A stretch of DNA of 64,000 bases. Origin: CAVQAH01 sp963784195 (GTDB lineage: Bacteria > Acidobacteriota > Vicinamibacteria > Vicinamibacterales > 2-12-FULL-66-21). The notes beneath the pieces are model-generated. The model was not told the DNA's origin. It did no database searches and saw nothing but the letters and a program-made list of their open reading frames with translations. Positions 47,847 through 57,826 of this stretch are shown in pieces. Where the stretch lies: contig CAWARA010000020.1 of NCBI GenBank assembly GCA_963784195.1, positions 124,001 through 188,000 of the forward strand. Direction: 5' to 3'. The first letter of the stretch is position 1, and the number at the start of each line of letters is the position of its first letter. The position numbers and the translations under genes are program-made.

Positions 47847-49085
47847 ATGCGCCACGTCGTCGTCATGGTGACGACCTCGTATCCGCGCTTTCCCGGGGAT
47901 AGCGTCGGCACCTTCATGGAGCCGATCGCGAAGTCGGTGGCCGCGCGAGGGCACGAGGTCCACATCGTCGCGCCCTGGCATCCGCTGGTGTCGCGGAGCG
48001 CGCCCGAGGACGGCGTGACCTTTCACTTCTACAAGTACGCGCCGGTCGAATCGCTCAACGTGTTTGGCTATGCGGCGGCGATGCGTGCCGACGTCAGCCT
48101 CCGCGGAGCGGCGTACGCTGCCGCGCCGCTGGCGCTCGCCGCGGGCTGGCGTGCCGCACGAACGGTCGCAAGGAAACACGGCGCGACGATCATGCACGGA
48201 CATTGGGTCATTCCAGGCGGCGTGCTCGCGGCGGCTGCCATGCCTGCGCTGCCGCTCGTGGTCAGCCTGCATGGATCCGACGTCTACGTTGCCGAGACTG
48301 TGGGACCCGCCCGGCGTGCGGCACGGGCGGTCTTCCGCCGGGCTGGCGTCGTCACGGCATGCAGCAGCGATCTCGGGCGGCGCGCGGTGGCGCTGGGCGC
48401 GGATCCGGCACGCATCGTCGTGGTTCCCTACGGGGTCGATGTCGACCGTTTCCGTCCTGATGCTGAGCGGCGCGCGTGCCTCCGTCAACGGTTGGGAGCC
48501 ACTGAGAGCACCATGGTGATCCTTGCAGCAGGCCGGCTGGTGAAGAAAAAGGGGTTCGAGTACCTCATCGACGCGATGGGCATACTGCGCCAGGATCCGG
48601 AGATCGTCATGGTGCTTGCCGGCGATGGCGACCTTCGCGACGAGCTCGAAACGCGGGCGGCCTCCGCGGGCATCGCCGACCGCGTCAGGTTTCTCGGCAA
48701 CCAGAGTCAGGACGATGTCGCGGGATGGCTGGCAGCGGCAGACATCGTCGTGGTCCCGTCGGTTCGTGACGACAGCGGCAACGTCGACGGGCTTCCCAAC
48801 GTCGTCATGGAGGCGCTCGCGTCAGGGACGGTCCTCGTCGCGACACCAGCCGGGGGTATCGGGGCGATCGTGCAGGACGACCGAACGGGCGTCATCGTCA
48901 GGGAGCGTGACGCGCAGGCGCTCGCCGCCGCCGTCCGCTCGCTGGTATCCGACGCCGGCCGGCGGCGCCGCATCGGCGAGGCAGCACGCCAGATGGCAGC
49001 GACACGGTTCGGCTGGGGTGAGACGGCGCGGCAGATCGAGGGGGCCTACGACCATGCCCTTGCCATCAAATCCACTGCCAGCTAA
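47847..49085 (+). CDS. Family 4 glycosyltransferase
   Basis: A 412-residue GT-B enzyme: N-terminal VVMVTTSYPRFPGDSVGTF, acceptor-domain HGHWVIPGG and SLHGSDVYVAE; donor-domain VVPYGVDVDRFRPD, LAAGRLVKKKGFEYLIDAM, LAGDGDLRDEL, VRFLGNQSQDDVAGW and the GLPNVVMEALASG loop with the catalytic E-x7-E pattern. It is closest to polysaccharide-type GT4 enzymes such as those of exopolysaccharide clusters. It starts three bases after the preceding stop. Confidence 0.88.
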   Translation: MRHVVVMVTTSYPRFPGDSVGTFMEPIAKSVAARGHEVHIVAPWHPLVSRSAPEDGVTFHFYKYAPVESLNVFGYAAAMRADVSLRGAAYAAAPLALAAGWRAARTVARKHGATIMHGHWVIPGGVLAAAAMPALPLVVSLHGSDVYVAETVGPARRAARAVFRRAGVVTACSSDLGRRAVALGADPARIVVVPYGVDVDRFRPDAERRACLRQRLGATESTMVILAAGRLVKKKGFEYLIDAMGILRQDPEIVMVLAGDGDLRDELETRAASAGIADRVRFLGNQSQDDVAGWLAAADIVVVPSVRDDSGNVDGLPNVVMEALASGTVLVATPAGGIGAIVQDDRTGVIVRERDAQALAAAVRSLVSDAGRRRRIGEAARQMAATRFGWGETARQIEGAYDHALAIKSTAS

Positions 49086-49101
49086 GATTTACGGTTCATT
49101 G

Positions 49102-49890
49102 ATGCCGCAGCCTGCCGCGCGGAAACCTGGGCTTAGTGTGTTCTTTCCCGCCTATAACGACAGCGGGACGATCGCGAGCCTTGTCATCTCCGCGCTTCAA
49201 ACGGCCCGCCGCCTGACCGACGATTACGAAGTGATCATCGTCAACGACGGCAGCGCGGACGGAACCGCCGATATCGCCAACGAGCTGGCGCATACCTATC
49301 CTCAGGTCCGGGTGGTCCATCACGAGAAGAATCGAGGGTACGGCGGCGCTTTGCGCAGTGGTTTCGCAGCAGCCACTCAGGACCTGGTGTTCTACACCGA
49401 TGGTGATGCCCAGTACGATCCGTCCGAGATGATGGCGCTGTGGGAGGCCTTCAACGACCGGGTGGATCTCGTGAACGGCTACAAGATCAGCCGATCCGAT
49501 CCGCTGCACCGGATCGTCATCGGCCGCGTCTACCACCACACCGTGAAGACGTTGTTCGGCCTGCGCGTCCGTGATGTCGACTGTGACTTCCGGCTCATGC
49601 GGCGTTCCATCTTCGATCGCGTCTCCCTGGAGAAGAACAGCGGCGTGATTTGCCTGGAGATGATGAAGAAGATCCAGGACGCCGGGTTCCGGATCGCCGA
49701 GGTACCGGTGCATCACTACCATCGCGCCTATGGCCGCTCGCAGTTCTTCAACTTCCGCCGCCTCTTCCGCACGGGCGTTGACGTGATGAAGCTGTGGTAC
49801 GTGCTCGTGGTCCGGCGTGAGCATCTGCGAGATGCGTCGCGCGCCGGCCAACCGGCAACCGCCTCCCCGCGGCCCGGAGATCACGTGTGA
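49102..49890 (+). CDS. Family 2 glycosyltransferase
   Basis: A 262-residue GT2 of the dolichyl-phosphate-type: LSVFFPAYNDSGTIASL, IVNDGSADGTAD, TDGDAQYDPSE, YGGALRSGFAAA and DVDCDFRLMRRSIFD. It has no transmembrane helices, so any membrane work is done with partners. The ATG at 49102 starts a conserved GT2 N-terminus, while the longer frame overlaps the previous gene. Its stop overlaps the epimerase GTG by four bases. Confidence 0.85.
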   Translation: MPQPAARKPGLSVFFPAYNDSGTIASLVISALQTARRLTDDYEVIIVNDGSADGTADIANELAHTYPQVRVVHHEKNRGYGGALRSGFAAATQDLVFYTDGDAQYDPSEMMALWEAFNDRVDLVNGYKISRSDPLHRIVIGRVYHHTVKTLFGLRVRDVDCDFRLMRRSIFDRVSLEKNSGVICLEMMKKIQDAGFRIAEVPVHHYHRAYGRSQFFNFRRLFRTGVDVMKLWYVLVVRREHLRDASRAGQPATASPRPGDHV

Positions 49891-50918
49891 CCGACGACTA
49901 TCTCGGGTACTACGCCGGCCGCCGCATCATGGTGACCGGCGGTCTCGGTTTCATCGGGAGCAATCTGGTCAGAAGGCTCGTGGATCTCGGTGCGCACGTG
50001 CTCGTCGTCGACTCGCTGTTCCCCGACTACGGCGGCAACCTGTTCAACATTCACGGCATCGAGGACCGGATTACGGTGAACATCGTGGACGTCCGCGACG
50101 AAACGTCTATGGACGTGCTCGTGCGCGGCTGCGAGATCATCTTCAACCTCGCAGGGCAGGTCAGCCACATCGACAGCATGCGGGATCCGTACACCGATCT
50201 GGAGATCAACTGCCGCGCGCAGCTGTCGATGCTGGAAGCGTGCCGCAAGCACAACCCCACCGTGCGCGTGGTGTTCGCGGGAACGCGACAGGTTTACGGA
50301 CGGCCCGAAAGGCTGCCCGTTGACGAGAATCATCTCGTCCGCCCCGTAGACATCAACGGCGTCAACAAGGCCGCCGGCGAGTATTACCACCTGCTCTACA
50401 ACAACGTGTTCGGCGTTCGCGCCTGCTCGCTGCGTCTCACGAACGTCTACGGTCCGCGCCAGCTGATTCGGCACAACCGGCAGGGCTTCATCGGCTGGTT
50501 CATCAGGCTTGCGCTCGAGGGCCGCGAGATTCAGGTCTTCGGCGACGGTTCCCAGCTGCGCGACTTCGTGTATGTCGACGATGCCTCCGATGCGTTCCTG
50601 CGCGCCGGCGCGACCGATCGCTGCAACGGCGAGGTGTTCAACGTGGGAGGCGACGAACCCGTGAGCCACCGCGATCTGGTGAACCGTCTCGTCGCGGCTG
50701 CGGGCTCCGGCTCGGTCCGGTATGTCGAGTGGCCGCCCGAGAAGAAACGGATCGACATCGGGAGCTTCTATTCGGACTCCACTCGCTTTCGACACACGAC
50801 CGGATGGCGGCCAACGGTCGACCTCGACGAAGGGTTCGCGCGCACACTCGCCTACTACCGCGAGCACATGCCCCGCTACGTCGAGGACCCGTCGCCGGCA
50901 GCGGAGATCGTGTCGTGA
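49887..50918 (+). CDS. NAD-dependent epimerase/dehydratase with Asn in place of the catalytic Tyr
   Basis: A 343-residue extended SDR. The Rossmann GGLGFIGSNLVRRL is at residues 18-31, then VDSLFPDYGGN, NLAGQVSHIDSM, GTRQVYGRP, NVYGPRQL, GDGSQLRDFVYVDD and NVGGDEPVS. The usual YxxxK is here NGVNK (Asn157, Lys161), so the general base Tyr is missing. I recall a subfamily with NGINK and the following AGExYH, in which Tyr may be replaced functionally, so this may be normal. GTG 49887 overlaps the GT2 stop. It probably makes a nucleotide sugar with the next aminotransferase. Confidence 0.8.
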   Translation: MTDDYLGYYAGRRIMVTGGLGFIGSNLVRRLVDLGAHVLVVDSLFPDYGGNLFNIHGIEDRITVNIVDVRDETSMDVLVRGCEIIFNLAGQVSHIDSMRDPYTDLEINCRAQLSMLEACRKHNPTVRVVFAGTRQVYGRPERLPVDENHLVRPVDINGVNKAAGEYYHLLYNNVFGVRACSLRLTNVYGPRQLIRHNRQGFIGWFIRLALEGREIQVFGDGSQLRDFVYVDDASDAFLRAGATDRCNGEVFNVGGDEPVSHRDLVNRLVAAAGSGSVRYVEWPPEKKRIDIGSFYSDSTRFRHTTGWRPTVDLDEGFARTLAYYREHMPRYVEDPSPAAEIVS

Positions 50919-52024
50919 TCCCGTTCCTGAGGCTGACGCCTGGCGAGGATGCGGCGAACGTGCGCGAGGCAATCGCCCGGGTCGTCGAACGCGGATGGTT
51001 CGTTCTCGGACCAGAGCTCGAGGGATTCGAGCGCGAGTTTGCTGAGACGTGCGGCGCGCGGTTCTCGGCCGGTGTCGGTAGCGGAACCGATGCGCTGGCG
51101 ATCGCGCTTCGAAGTCTCGGTATCGGTCCCGGCGACGAAGTCATTACCTCGCCGCTTTCAGCGGCTTACAGCGCGCTGGCCATCATGATGGTTGGCGCGC
51201 GGCCCGTATTTGCGGACATCGATCCCGACCGCCTGACCCTCGATCCCCGCGCCGCTGCCGCTGCAGTCACCTCACGAACCGCAGCGATCATGCCGGTTCA
51301 CCTCTACGGACAGCCGGCCGATATGCGCGCGATCGCGGCCGTCGCTGCACGGCATTCTCTGGCGGTCGTCGAAGACTGCTGCCAGGCGCACCTGGCCACG
51401 TGCGACGGTCAGCCTGTTGGGAGCTTCGGGGCGATCGCCGCCTATAGCTTCTACCCGACGAAGAACCTCGGCGCGCTCGGCGATGGCGGGGCGGTGACGA
51501 GCGATGACGAGGCGCTCGTGACGCGCGCGAAGCGGCTGCGAAACGGCGGTCAGACCGACCGGTATCATCATCTCGAATTCGGTGTGAATTCGCGCCTGGA
51601 TGAGGTGCAGGCGGCGATCCTTCGAGCGCGCCTCGCGTTTCTGCCCGCGTGGACCGAGCGGCGCCGTGCACTCGCCCGACTGTACCGGCACACGCTCGCA
51701 ACCTCGGAAATGTTCAGCGTCCCGCCGGAGCTCGACGCAGGTCACGTCTATCACCTGTTTCCGGTGCGGAGCGTCGCCCGCGAGTTCCTACGCGCGCACC
51801 TTCAACAAGCAGGCGTGGAGAGTCTCGTTCACTATCCCATTCCAATACCTGAACAGCCGGCGCTGCTAGCAGTCGATCCGGCGGAGTGCCCTATCGCCCG
51901 CCGGGTGTGCAACGAGGTTTTCTCGCTGCCCCTTTACCCGTCACTGGCTGACAGCGCCATTGCGGTCGTGACCGACGCCATTCGCACCGGCACCGCACAG
52001 CTCGAGGACTCCGCGCCGCCCTGA
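50915..52024 (+). CDS. DegT/DnrJ/EryC1/StrS-family sugar aminotransferase
   Basis: A 369-residue PLP enzyme that aminates a keto sugar nucleotide. Features: start IPFLRLTPGEDAANV, GSGTDALAIALRSLG, EDCCQAHLA in the PLP-binding Asp region, and SFYPTKNLGALGDGG with the Schiff-base Lys. The C-terminal EVFSLPLYPSL is typical. GTG 50915 overlaps the epimerase stop by four bases, so the two act in one pathway, for instance on a UDP-4-keto or 3-keto sugar. The family member (FdtB-, PglE- or DesV-like) is not clear. Its end faces the minus-strand gene. Confidence 0.88.
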   Translation: MIPFLRLTPGEDAANVREAIARVVERGWFVLGPELEGFEREFAETCGARFSAGVGSGTDALAIALRSLGIGPGDEVITSPLSAAYSALAIMMVGARPVFADIDPDRLTLDPRAAAAAVTSRTAAIMPVHLYGQPADMRAIAAVAARHSLAVVEDCCQAHLATCDGQPVGSFGAIAAYSFYPTKNLGALGDGGAVTSDDEALVTRAKRLRNGGQTDRYHHLEFGVNSRLDEVQAAILRARLAFLPAWTERRRALARLYRHTLATSEMFSVPPELDAGHVYHLFPVRSVAREFLRAHLQQAGVESLVHYPIPIPEQPALLAVDPAECPIARRVCNEVFSLPLYPSLADSAIAVVTDAIRTGTAQLEDSAPP

Positions 52025-52188
52025 TCAACCCTGCCCGATACGACGAGTGCATTGCCGTGGAGCGCTTCGAACCGCAGCAGTCCGCCGTAGATGGTGATGA
52101 GCACGGCCAGCGCCGCGGCGAGGATATCGCTGCGTTTCCAGCGCGGCCAGGAGATCTGCGTCGAAACTCTGGATCGTGCGGACCGCAT
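52025..52188 (-). pseudogene. Possible truncated N-terminal remnant of a membrane glycosyltransferase
   Basis: In one minus-strand frame, from a Met near 52188, the sequence runs RWKRSDILAAALAVLITIYGG then LLRFEALHG, which resembles the first helix and loop of GT39/DUF2029-type proteins. It then reads into the end of the aminotransferase gene, with no further matching protein. It may be an N-terminal remnant left by a deletion or just chance. The 339-base gap 52025-52363 has no other feature. Confidence 0.35.
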
Positions 52189-52363
52189 CAGACCGGCCAA
52201 ACGGTTCTGCGGTACAACCCCGTCAGGAGCGCTGCGGCGGCAGTCAGCGGCAACCGCCAGCGTCGCGGCCCAGCGTGGCCACGCGCAAAGATGAGCTGGA
52301 GAGCAGCCGTGAGCGGGGCATCTGATTCCGCCCAGGATGGGATGGATCGCCCTGGGGTTCGAA

Positions 52364-54897
52364 TCACCGAACCTCCACGCGCGTGACGATGACGCCGAGT
52401 TCACGGTCATCGACGACGCCCAGCACGTCACTGGGTTTCCAGGTCGAAACCTTCAGCCGCAACCGGACCGAGTCATCCAGGTTCGCTGAGCGATTCGCGA
52501 GATCCTCCGATACGTCGAACGAGTACGGCCGGAGCTGATCGACCGGCATGGCAGTCCCGAGCACCTGTTCACCCAGCGAGACCTCCACCATCGGTGTGGG
52601 CGCAGCCGGAGGACGGCCGCCGTTGCTCATCCAGATCGTGATCCGTCGCGCGGCCGGATCCCTCCACAGGAGCAGCACGTACGAGACGTCTCGCGTCCAT
52701 CGAAACGCGAGATCGGCGTCCGCTCGAAACTCCTTCGCGTGGAAACGAAGCACGTGGAGATCGTCGTCTGCGCCGATGGTGAGGTCGATCGGAGAGGCCG
52801 CGCGCGCTGCGCCGGGTTCGAGGCGATAGAGACCAACGGTGAACTTTTTCAGTCGAACACCGGAGGGGTAGGCGTTCAAGGGCGAATCGGTACTCAGGCA
52901 CCTCGAACCGATCGCTCATGATCTGTTTCGAGTCGATTCGTTTTGTCAGCAGGTCGGTCCCACCTTCACCCAGAAACAGCACAGCCTCGTACCTGTCGCG
53001 AGCCCAGGCGAGGAATGCCTCTAAAGCCCGCTTATCCGGCGTCGGGTTGGCGAGCACCAGAACATTACGCGCGTAGACGTAGGCCAGCGGCAAGGCAAGC
53101 ACATGGACCTCCGACGCGTTCCTCGATTCGGCAATGACGAGGTCGCGCTCGCCGATGCGGGCCGCCAGCTGCTCCAGCCGTGGAATCATGCCCGCATACT
53201 CGACGTGATGCCGGATCGGCTCCGACGCCCGGAGGAAAGCAACGGCGAGCGGGACCACCGCAGCGATCGCCAGGGCGACGCCTGCGATGGACAGCCATTG
53301 GGGGCGGCCGTGCGCGTCGTTCGCGCGGAGTCGCTGCGTGAACCTCCCGAGCGTACTAGCGTTCAACAGGGTCACCGCGAGGCCCCCGATGCAGATCATC
53401 GCCCCTGGCAGGATCGCCGTCAGAAAGCGTCGTCCGCTCCAGAAGTGCTCGGGAACGATACGGGTCTTGTAGAAGAAGAAGAGGGCGTGGGTGAGGAGTG
53501 TCAAAAAGAAGGCCGGATCGCGCCAGAACGATCGATCGGATCAGCACGGCCAGACCGCCAACCGCCGCCGCGAGGCCCCACGGTGTGACGTACCAGCCAA
53601 ACGTGCGAAACGCCATGGCATCGCCGAGGGCAAGTCGTCCGGCCGGCTGCCTGAAGAAATAGGCATACGCCGCCAAACTCACGACGGCAATCGCCAGGAC
53701 CGCGGGGGCAGCAGATCGAAAGAAGGCGGCCCACCTGTCCAACTGCGCTGTCCCGCGAAGCGTCAGCAACGCAACGAGCGCAAGCGCGGCGAGCACCCAG
53801 CCGCCGTGATCGCGGGTGTAGCCGAAGAAACCCCACGAGTACGCCTGCATCGGGCCCGCCAGGTACCAGAGACCAACGGCGCCGATGGGCACGAGCATGA
53901 CCAGGAAGCTGCCGCCCACGCGCTCGCGAACGAATGGCGCCATGGCCGAGGCCGTTGCGAATGCCGCAATCGCGAGTACCGCGTCGAACCTGAGAAACAA
54001 CTGAAGGCCCAGCAACGCGCCCGCTACGGCACCAAAGAATAACTGTCCCCCGTCGCGGCCGCGGCCGTGAGCCAGCACTGCGGCAAATAGCAGCGACTGC
54101 GTCAGCAGCTCGCTGTTGGGGTACCGCGCGAACCACACCTGGATCACGTTGACCGCGAGCAGGCCCGCCGCGATGCAGCCTCCGAGACGTCCCACCAGGC
54201 GCGAGCCCGCGAAGTATACGGCGAGCAACCCGAGGATCGCGCTGACGCCCACCGCTTGGCGGGCGCCCGAGAGTCCGTTCAGCCCGTAACCGATCGCCAC
54301 GAAGGCTGGGTAGAGATGAGGGAACTGACCGACAACGCTGCCGTGATTCGGATCGCGGATGAAAAATCCCATGAACCGCAGGCTGTAGTACCAGGGTACG
54401 TTGTATGACGGGAAAAAGAGATCTCTCAGCGCGGCCGGCACCTCTTCCACCGTCTGGTCACGGATGAACAGGCTTCCCCGTTGCGCAATCTGAATGCCCT
54501 CGTTGATGTACGTACCTGGATCGAGTCCGCCGGTCACGTACTCGGACGGAGGAAAGTATAGCCAGAGCCCGAGGCAGACGATCGCCAGCGGGACGCCGTC
54601 GGTCCAGGACAGCGCGCCTGCAGTGCCACCGTATCGCAGGCCTCGGCGACATACGATAGCGATCCCGGTAGACAGGACAGCATTGACCGCGAGCAGTCTG
54701 GTGAATTGGTAACGCTCGACTGCAGCGAGCGCAACGACCACACACAGAGACCACGCAATACTCAGCATGACCGCCCAGAACGCTCGCTCGTCAGCCGCGA
54801 GCGCGGCACGCTGTTCGCGCCGGGCGAACGGCAAACGAAAAGTGAGCGCTCCAGGCAGGTACGCGACGAGCAAGCCGGCAAGAAACAGCCTCATCAT
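52364..54897 (-). CDS. Large membrane glycosyltransferase-like protein with C-terminal domain, two frame breaks
   Basis: About 844 residues after joining. A polytopic N-terminal part (about 12 hydrophobic helices to residue ~560), with a periplasmic loop (GGLDPGTYINEGIQIA, YNVPWYYSLRFMGFFIRDP) typical of GT39/PMT or DUF-type mannosyltransferases, then a soluble loop and a beta-rich C-terminal domain (about 670-840, SPLNAYPSGVRLKKF onward). Breaks: 53511-53516 (ARS to FFLTLLTHALFFF) and 52884-52890 (VPEYR to SPLNAYPSG); each is one extra base. It is the only minus-strand gene in the glycan region and ends near the aminotransferase. Substrate unknown. Confidence 0.75.
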
Positions 54898-54977
54898 GCG
54901 GTATCGTGTCTGAGAGTGGACTTATCGTAGCAGGACTCGCTCTGCGGCGCCGATCGGTGGGACAATACCCGTCGAGA

Positions 54978-56174
54978 ATGGGGCGCCTGCAGATCGGCAA
55001 TGATCGCGAACGTGCGCTCGTCGCCGGTGCGGATTTCCTGCTTCGCGCGGCGACCGTCGGCACACGCCCTTTCGCGGGGCGAATCCGACCGCGCAATCCT
55101 CGCCGCATCCTTCTGCTGCGGCTCGAACGGATCGGCGATCTCCTCATGGCGTTGCCGGCGATCAGCGACGTCCGACAGCACGCGCCAGATGCAGAAATCG
55201 ACCTGGTCGTCGGCGCGTGGAACGCTCCACTCGCAGCGACCATTTCAATCGTCGACCGAGTGCAGTCGCTCAGCGTCACGTGGCTCGCGCGCGAAGGAGA
55301 AGGTGCAGGCATCGGCGAGCTGTTGCGCACGGCCTGGGGCTGGCGTCGGCGCCGGTACGATCTCGCGATCAATTTCGAGCCCGACGTGCGCAGCAATCTG
55401 CTGCTTGCTGTCTCAGGGGCGTCGTGGAAGGCTGGCTGGTTCAGCGGGGGCGGCGGACCGCTTCTCAACACCGCGCTCGAATTCGACCCGCGGGAGCACA
55501 CGACGACGAATGCCCAGCGGCTGGTCAGCGCAGTGTTCGGTCGCGACGCGTCGCCGGCCTCGACTAAACCGCTGATCCTTTTGCCTGAGTCGGCGATTCG
55601 GGCCGTTGACTCGTTGCTCCCGCGTGGCGCTCGCGGGCCCCTTGTCGGGCTTCACGTCAGTGGAGGCCGTGCCGTCAAGCAATGGGATCCCGCGAGGTTC
55701 CGCGAGGTAGCCCGGCGGCTTGTCGTCGAGAGAAACGCGACCATCGTGCTGACCGGCGCACCGGCTGACAGACCGCTGGTCGATATCGTCAAGGCCGGAC
55801 TGAATCAGTCGAACGTCGTCGATGTGGCAGGCAGGATGGAGCTGACAACGCTTGCCGCCCTCCTGCATCGTTTGAGCGTGTTCATCAGCGGGGACACCGG
55901 TCCAATGCATCTCGCACACGCCGTCGGCACGCCCCTCGTGGCCGTCTTCGGTCCTTCGGATCCCAGGCGCTATGCGCCGTCAGGAGCGCTGGATCGGATC
56001 GTCCACGCCAATTTGCCGTGCCGCCCCTGCAACCGAATCCGGACGCCACCGCGGCGCTGCACCGGACACACGCCTGAATGCCTGACTGCCATTCCCGTGG
56101 ACATCGTCGTTCGAGCCGCGACCGACGTGCTCAACGCGCGCGAGGCTGAGATTCCGCGCTCGAGCGCGCGATGA
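54978..56174 (+). CDS. Family 9 glycosyltransferase (heptosyltransferase-like)
   Basis: A 398-residue GT-B enzyme of the ADP-heptose:LPS heptosyltransferase family. N-terminal: RRILLLRLERIGDLLMALPAI with the catalytic Asp of GDLL; C-terminal: LHVSGGRAVKQWDPARFREV, LTGAPADRPLV, the donor-site SVFISGDTGPMHLAHAVGTP and FGPSDPRRYAP. The ATG at 54978 starts a natural N-terminus; earlier in-frame codons look non-coding. It overlaps the next gene by four bases (ATGA). It suggests LPS core-like or related glycan synthesis. Confidence 0.85.
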   Translation: MGRLQIGNDRERALVAGADFLLRAATVGTRPFAGRIRPRNPRRILLLRLERIGDLLMALPAISDVRQHAPDAEIDLVVGAWNAPLAATISIVDRVQSLSVTWLAREGEGAGIGELLRTAWGWRRRRYDLAINFEPDVRSNLLLAVSGASWKAGWFSGGGGPLLNTALEFDPREHTTTNAQRLVSAVFGRDASPASTKPLILLPESAIRAVDSLLPRGARGPLVGLHVSGGRAVKQWDPARFREVARRLVVERNATIVLTGAPADRPLVDIVKAGLNQSNVVDVAGRMELTTLAALLHRLSVFISGDTGPMHLAHAVGTPLVAVFGPSDPRRYAPSGALDRIVHANLPCRPCNRIRTPPRRCTGHTPECLTAIPVDIVVRAATDVLNAREAEIPRSSAR

Positions 56175-57649
56175 AACCGATGAGTGCAATGGCCCGGCGC
56201 GAATCGCATCGGTCATCGCCCGATGACTCCGCCTTCCAACCTCGCTCGTCAACGTGGCAGAACGCAGCGTCCCGCCAGCTGAACTGGTGTCTGACGTACC
56301 CCGAACGTTATCCCACACAACTTCTCGTTGGTATCGGTCTCGTGTTCGCACTGCTGTACGCCGCGAGCCTGGTCCTGATGCCCAAGCCAGACGGACGCAT
56401 CGTTATGGGGGATGCTGTCCACCACTACGTCCAGCTGCGGTCGGCGGTCTTCGATGGCGACCTGGACTTTCGCAATGAGTATGTCCGGCTCTACCGACTG
56501 CAACCCGGCGAGAACGAAGGCCCCAAATGGCTGTTCGAGCCGACCGTCACTGGCCACGTCAGGAATTACATGCCGGTCGGCCCGGCGGTCGCGTGGGCTC
56601 CCGCATTCCTGCTGACCTCGCTGGGAGTCTGGCTGGCACACCTGACAGGCAGCGCGTATCCGCTGGATGGATATGGCCGGTGGTTTCAGGCCGCTGCCGG
56701 GTTCACCGGCATCGTCGCGGCGACGTTTGGCAGCTGGCTCGCCTACCTCACTGCCACCGGACTGTTCGGCAAACGCAGCGCGATTTGGGCCACGCTGACG
56801 ATCTGGCTCGCGTCGAGCGCGGTGTACTACTCGGTGATCTCACCAACTTATTCCCACGCGCTGTCGATGCTGGCGGTCAGCGGGTTCTGGTTCGCGTGGG
56901 TCCGCACGCTCGGTCGTCAGACGCTTCTGCGTTATCTCGCACTCGGCGGCCTTGCGGGCGTCAGCGCGTTGATGCGCTGGCAGGATGGCGTGTTGCTTGT
57001 CGTCCTGGTGCTGGAGGCGTGCTGGCACTGGCGCACGAGCTCGTTCCGAGGCGTCGCCGGCCGAATCCTGGCGGCTGGTGGGGGTGCGGCGATCGCGTTC
57101 ATTCCACAGATGATCGTATGGACCGTTCTGTTTGGACGACCCCTGACGGTGCCGCAGGGAGCAGGCTTCATGCGGTGGAGCGATCCGGCGCTGCTGTCGG
57201 TGCTCTTCTCATATAATCATGGGCTCATCAGCTGGACGCCGGTGATCGGCGTCGCGCTCGTGGGCCTGCTTCTTCTGGCCCGGCGGCTACCTCTCGTGGG
57301 CCTGGCTGCTTTGATCTTCTTCGCCGCTTCGTGGTTCGTCAACGCCGCGGTCGCGGACTGGTGGGGAGGCGAGGCGTTTGGTGCGCGGCGGTTCCTGGGC
57401 TGCTATCCGGTGTTCATTCTAGGGTTCGCCGCGGTGCTGGAGGCGGTCGCGCGCACGACTCGATTCAGCGCGGCGGTTGCCGCAGCGTTCATCTCGCACA
57501 CGTTCCTGCTTCTGTTTCAGTACCAAGCTTTCATGCACGGTCTGCGGAACGTCGTCCCATACCCGGGCGGCTTCACTGAGCTCTGGATCGCGCGTTTTCG
57601 CGCCCCGATTGACGTCGCCATCTGGTGGTGGTTGCAACGGGCCAACTGA
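56171..57649 (+). CDS. Polytopic membrane protein, putative GT-C-type sugar transferase
   Basis: A 492-residue protein with a cytoplasmic basic N-terminus and about ten transmembrane helices from residue 50. The first large loop contains GDAVHHYVQLRSAVFDGDLDF, an Asp/His-rich pattern of GT-C-like proteins (compare the DUF2029/ALG-type first loop). No further family motif is plain. The gene overlaps the GT9 stop by four bases and is likely co-transcribed. Probably a membrane glycosyltransferase acting on the periplasmic side. Confidence 0.65.
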   Translation: MKPMSAMARRESHRSSPDDSAFQPRSSTWQNAASRQLNWCLTYPERYPTQLLVGIGLVFALLYAASLVLMPKPDGRIVMGDAVHHYVQLRSAVFDGDLDFRNEYVRLYRLQPGENEGPKWLFEPTVTGHVRNYMPVGPAVAWAPAFLLTSLGVWLAHLTGSAYPLDGYGRWFQAAAGFTGIVAATFGSWLAYLTATGLFGKRSAIWATLTIWLASSAVYYSVISPTYSHALSMLAVSGFWFAWVRTLGRQTLLRYLALGGLAGVSALMRWQDGVLLVVLVLEACWHWRTSSFRGVAGRILAAGGGAAIAFIPQMIVWTVLFGRPLTVPQGAGFMRWSDPALLSVLFSYNHGLISWTPVIGVALVGLLLLARRLPLVGLAALIFFAASWFVNAAVADWWGGEAFGARRFLGCYPVFILGFAAVLEAVARTTRFSAAVAAAFISHTFLLLFQYQAFMHGLRNVVPYPGGFTELWIARFRAPIDVAIWWWLQRAN

Positions 57650-57652
57650 CGA

Positions 57653-57826
57653 TTGCTCGAGCTGACCGACGCACGCATGGGTAACATACGCATCGAGATC
57701 AGCATCGGTCGGGCAGACCTCGAGCTCGGTCCATCCGAGATGCATCGATGGGCGTATGTTCCCGCCGCGCGCGTCTTCGACGCGACGGTATCCGCACTCT
57801 ACGCCTCCGCGCGCGCCTCCGCATGA
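57653..57826 (+). CDS. Possible small protein (about 57 residues)
   Basis: A short open frame between the polytopic protein and the GT-B-like gene, from TTG 57653 (or ATG 57677) to a TGA that overlaps the next ATG by four bases (ATGA). The peptide reads LLELTDARMGNIRIEISIGR onward, ending in SALYASARASA; its third-position GC is high as in neighbours. It has no known domain. The four-base overlap, the pattern used across the cluster, supports it as real; otherwise it could be an upstream part of the next protein broken by a further frame change. Confidence 0.45.
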   Translation: MLELTDARMGNIRIEISIGRADLELGPSEMHRWAYVPAARVFDATVSALYASARASA

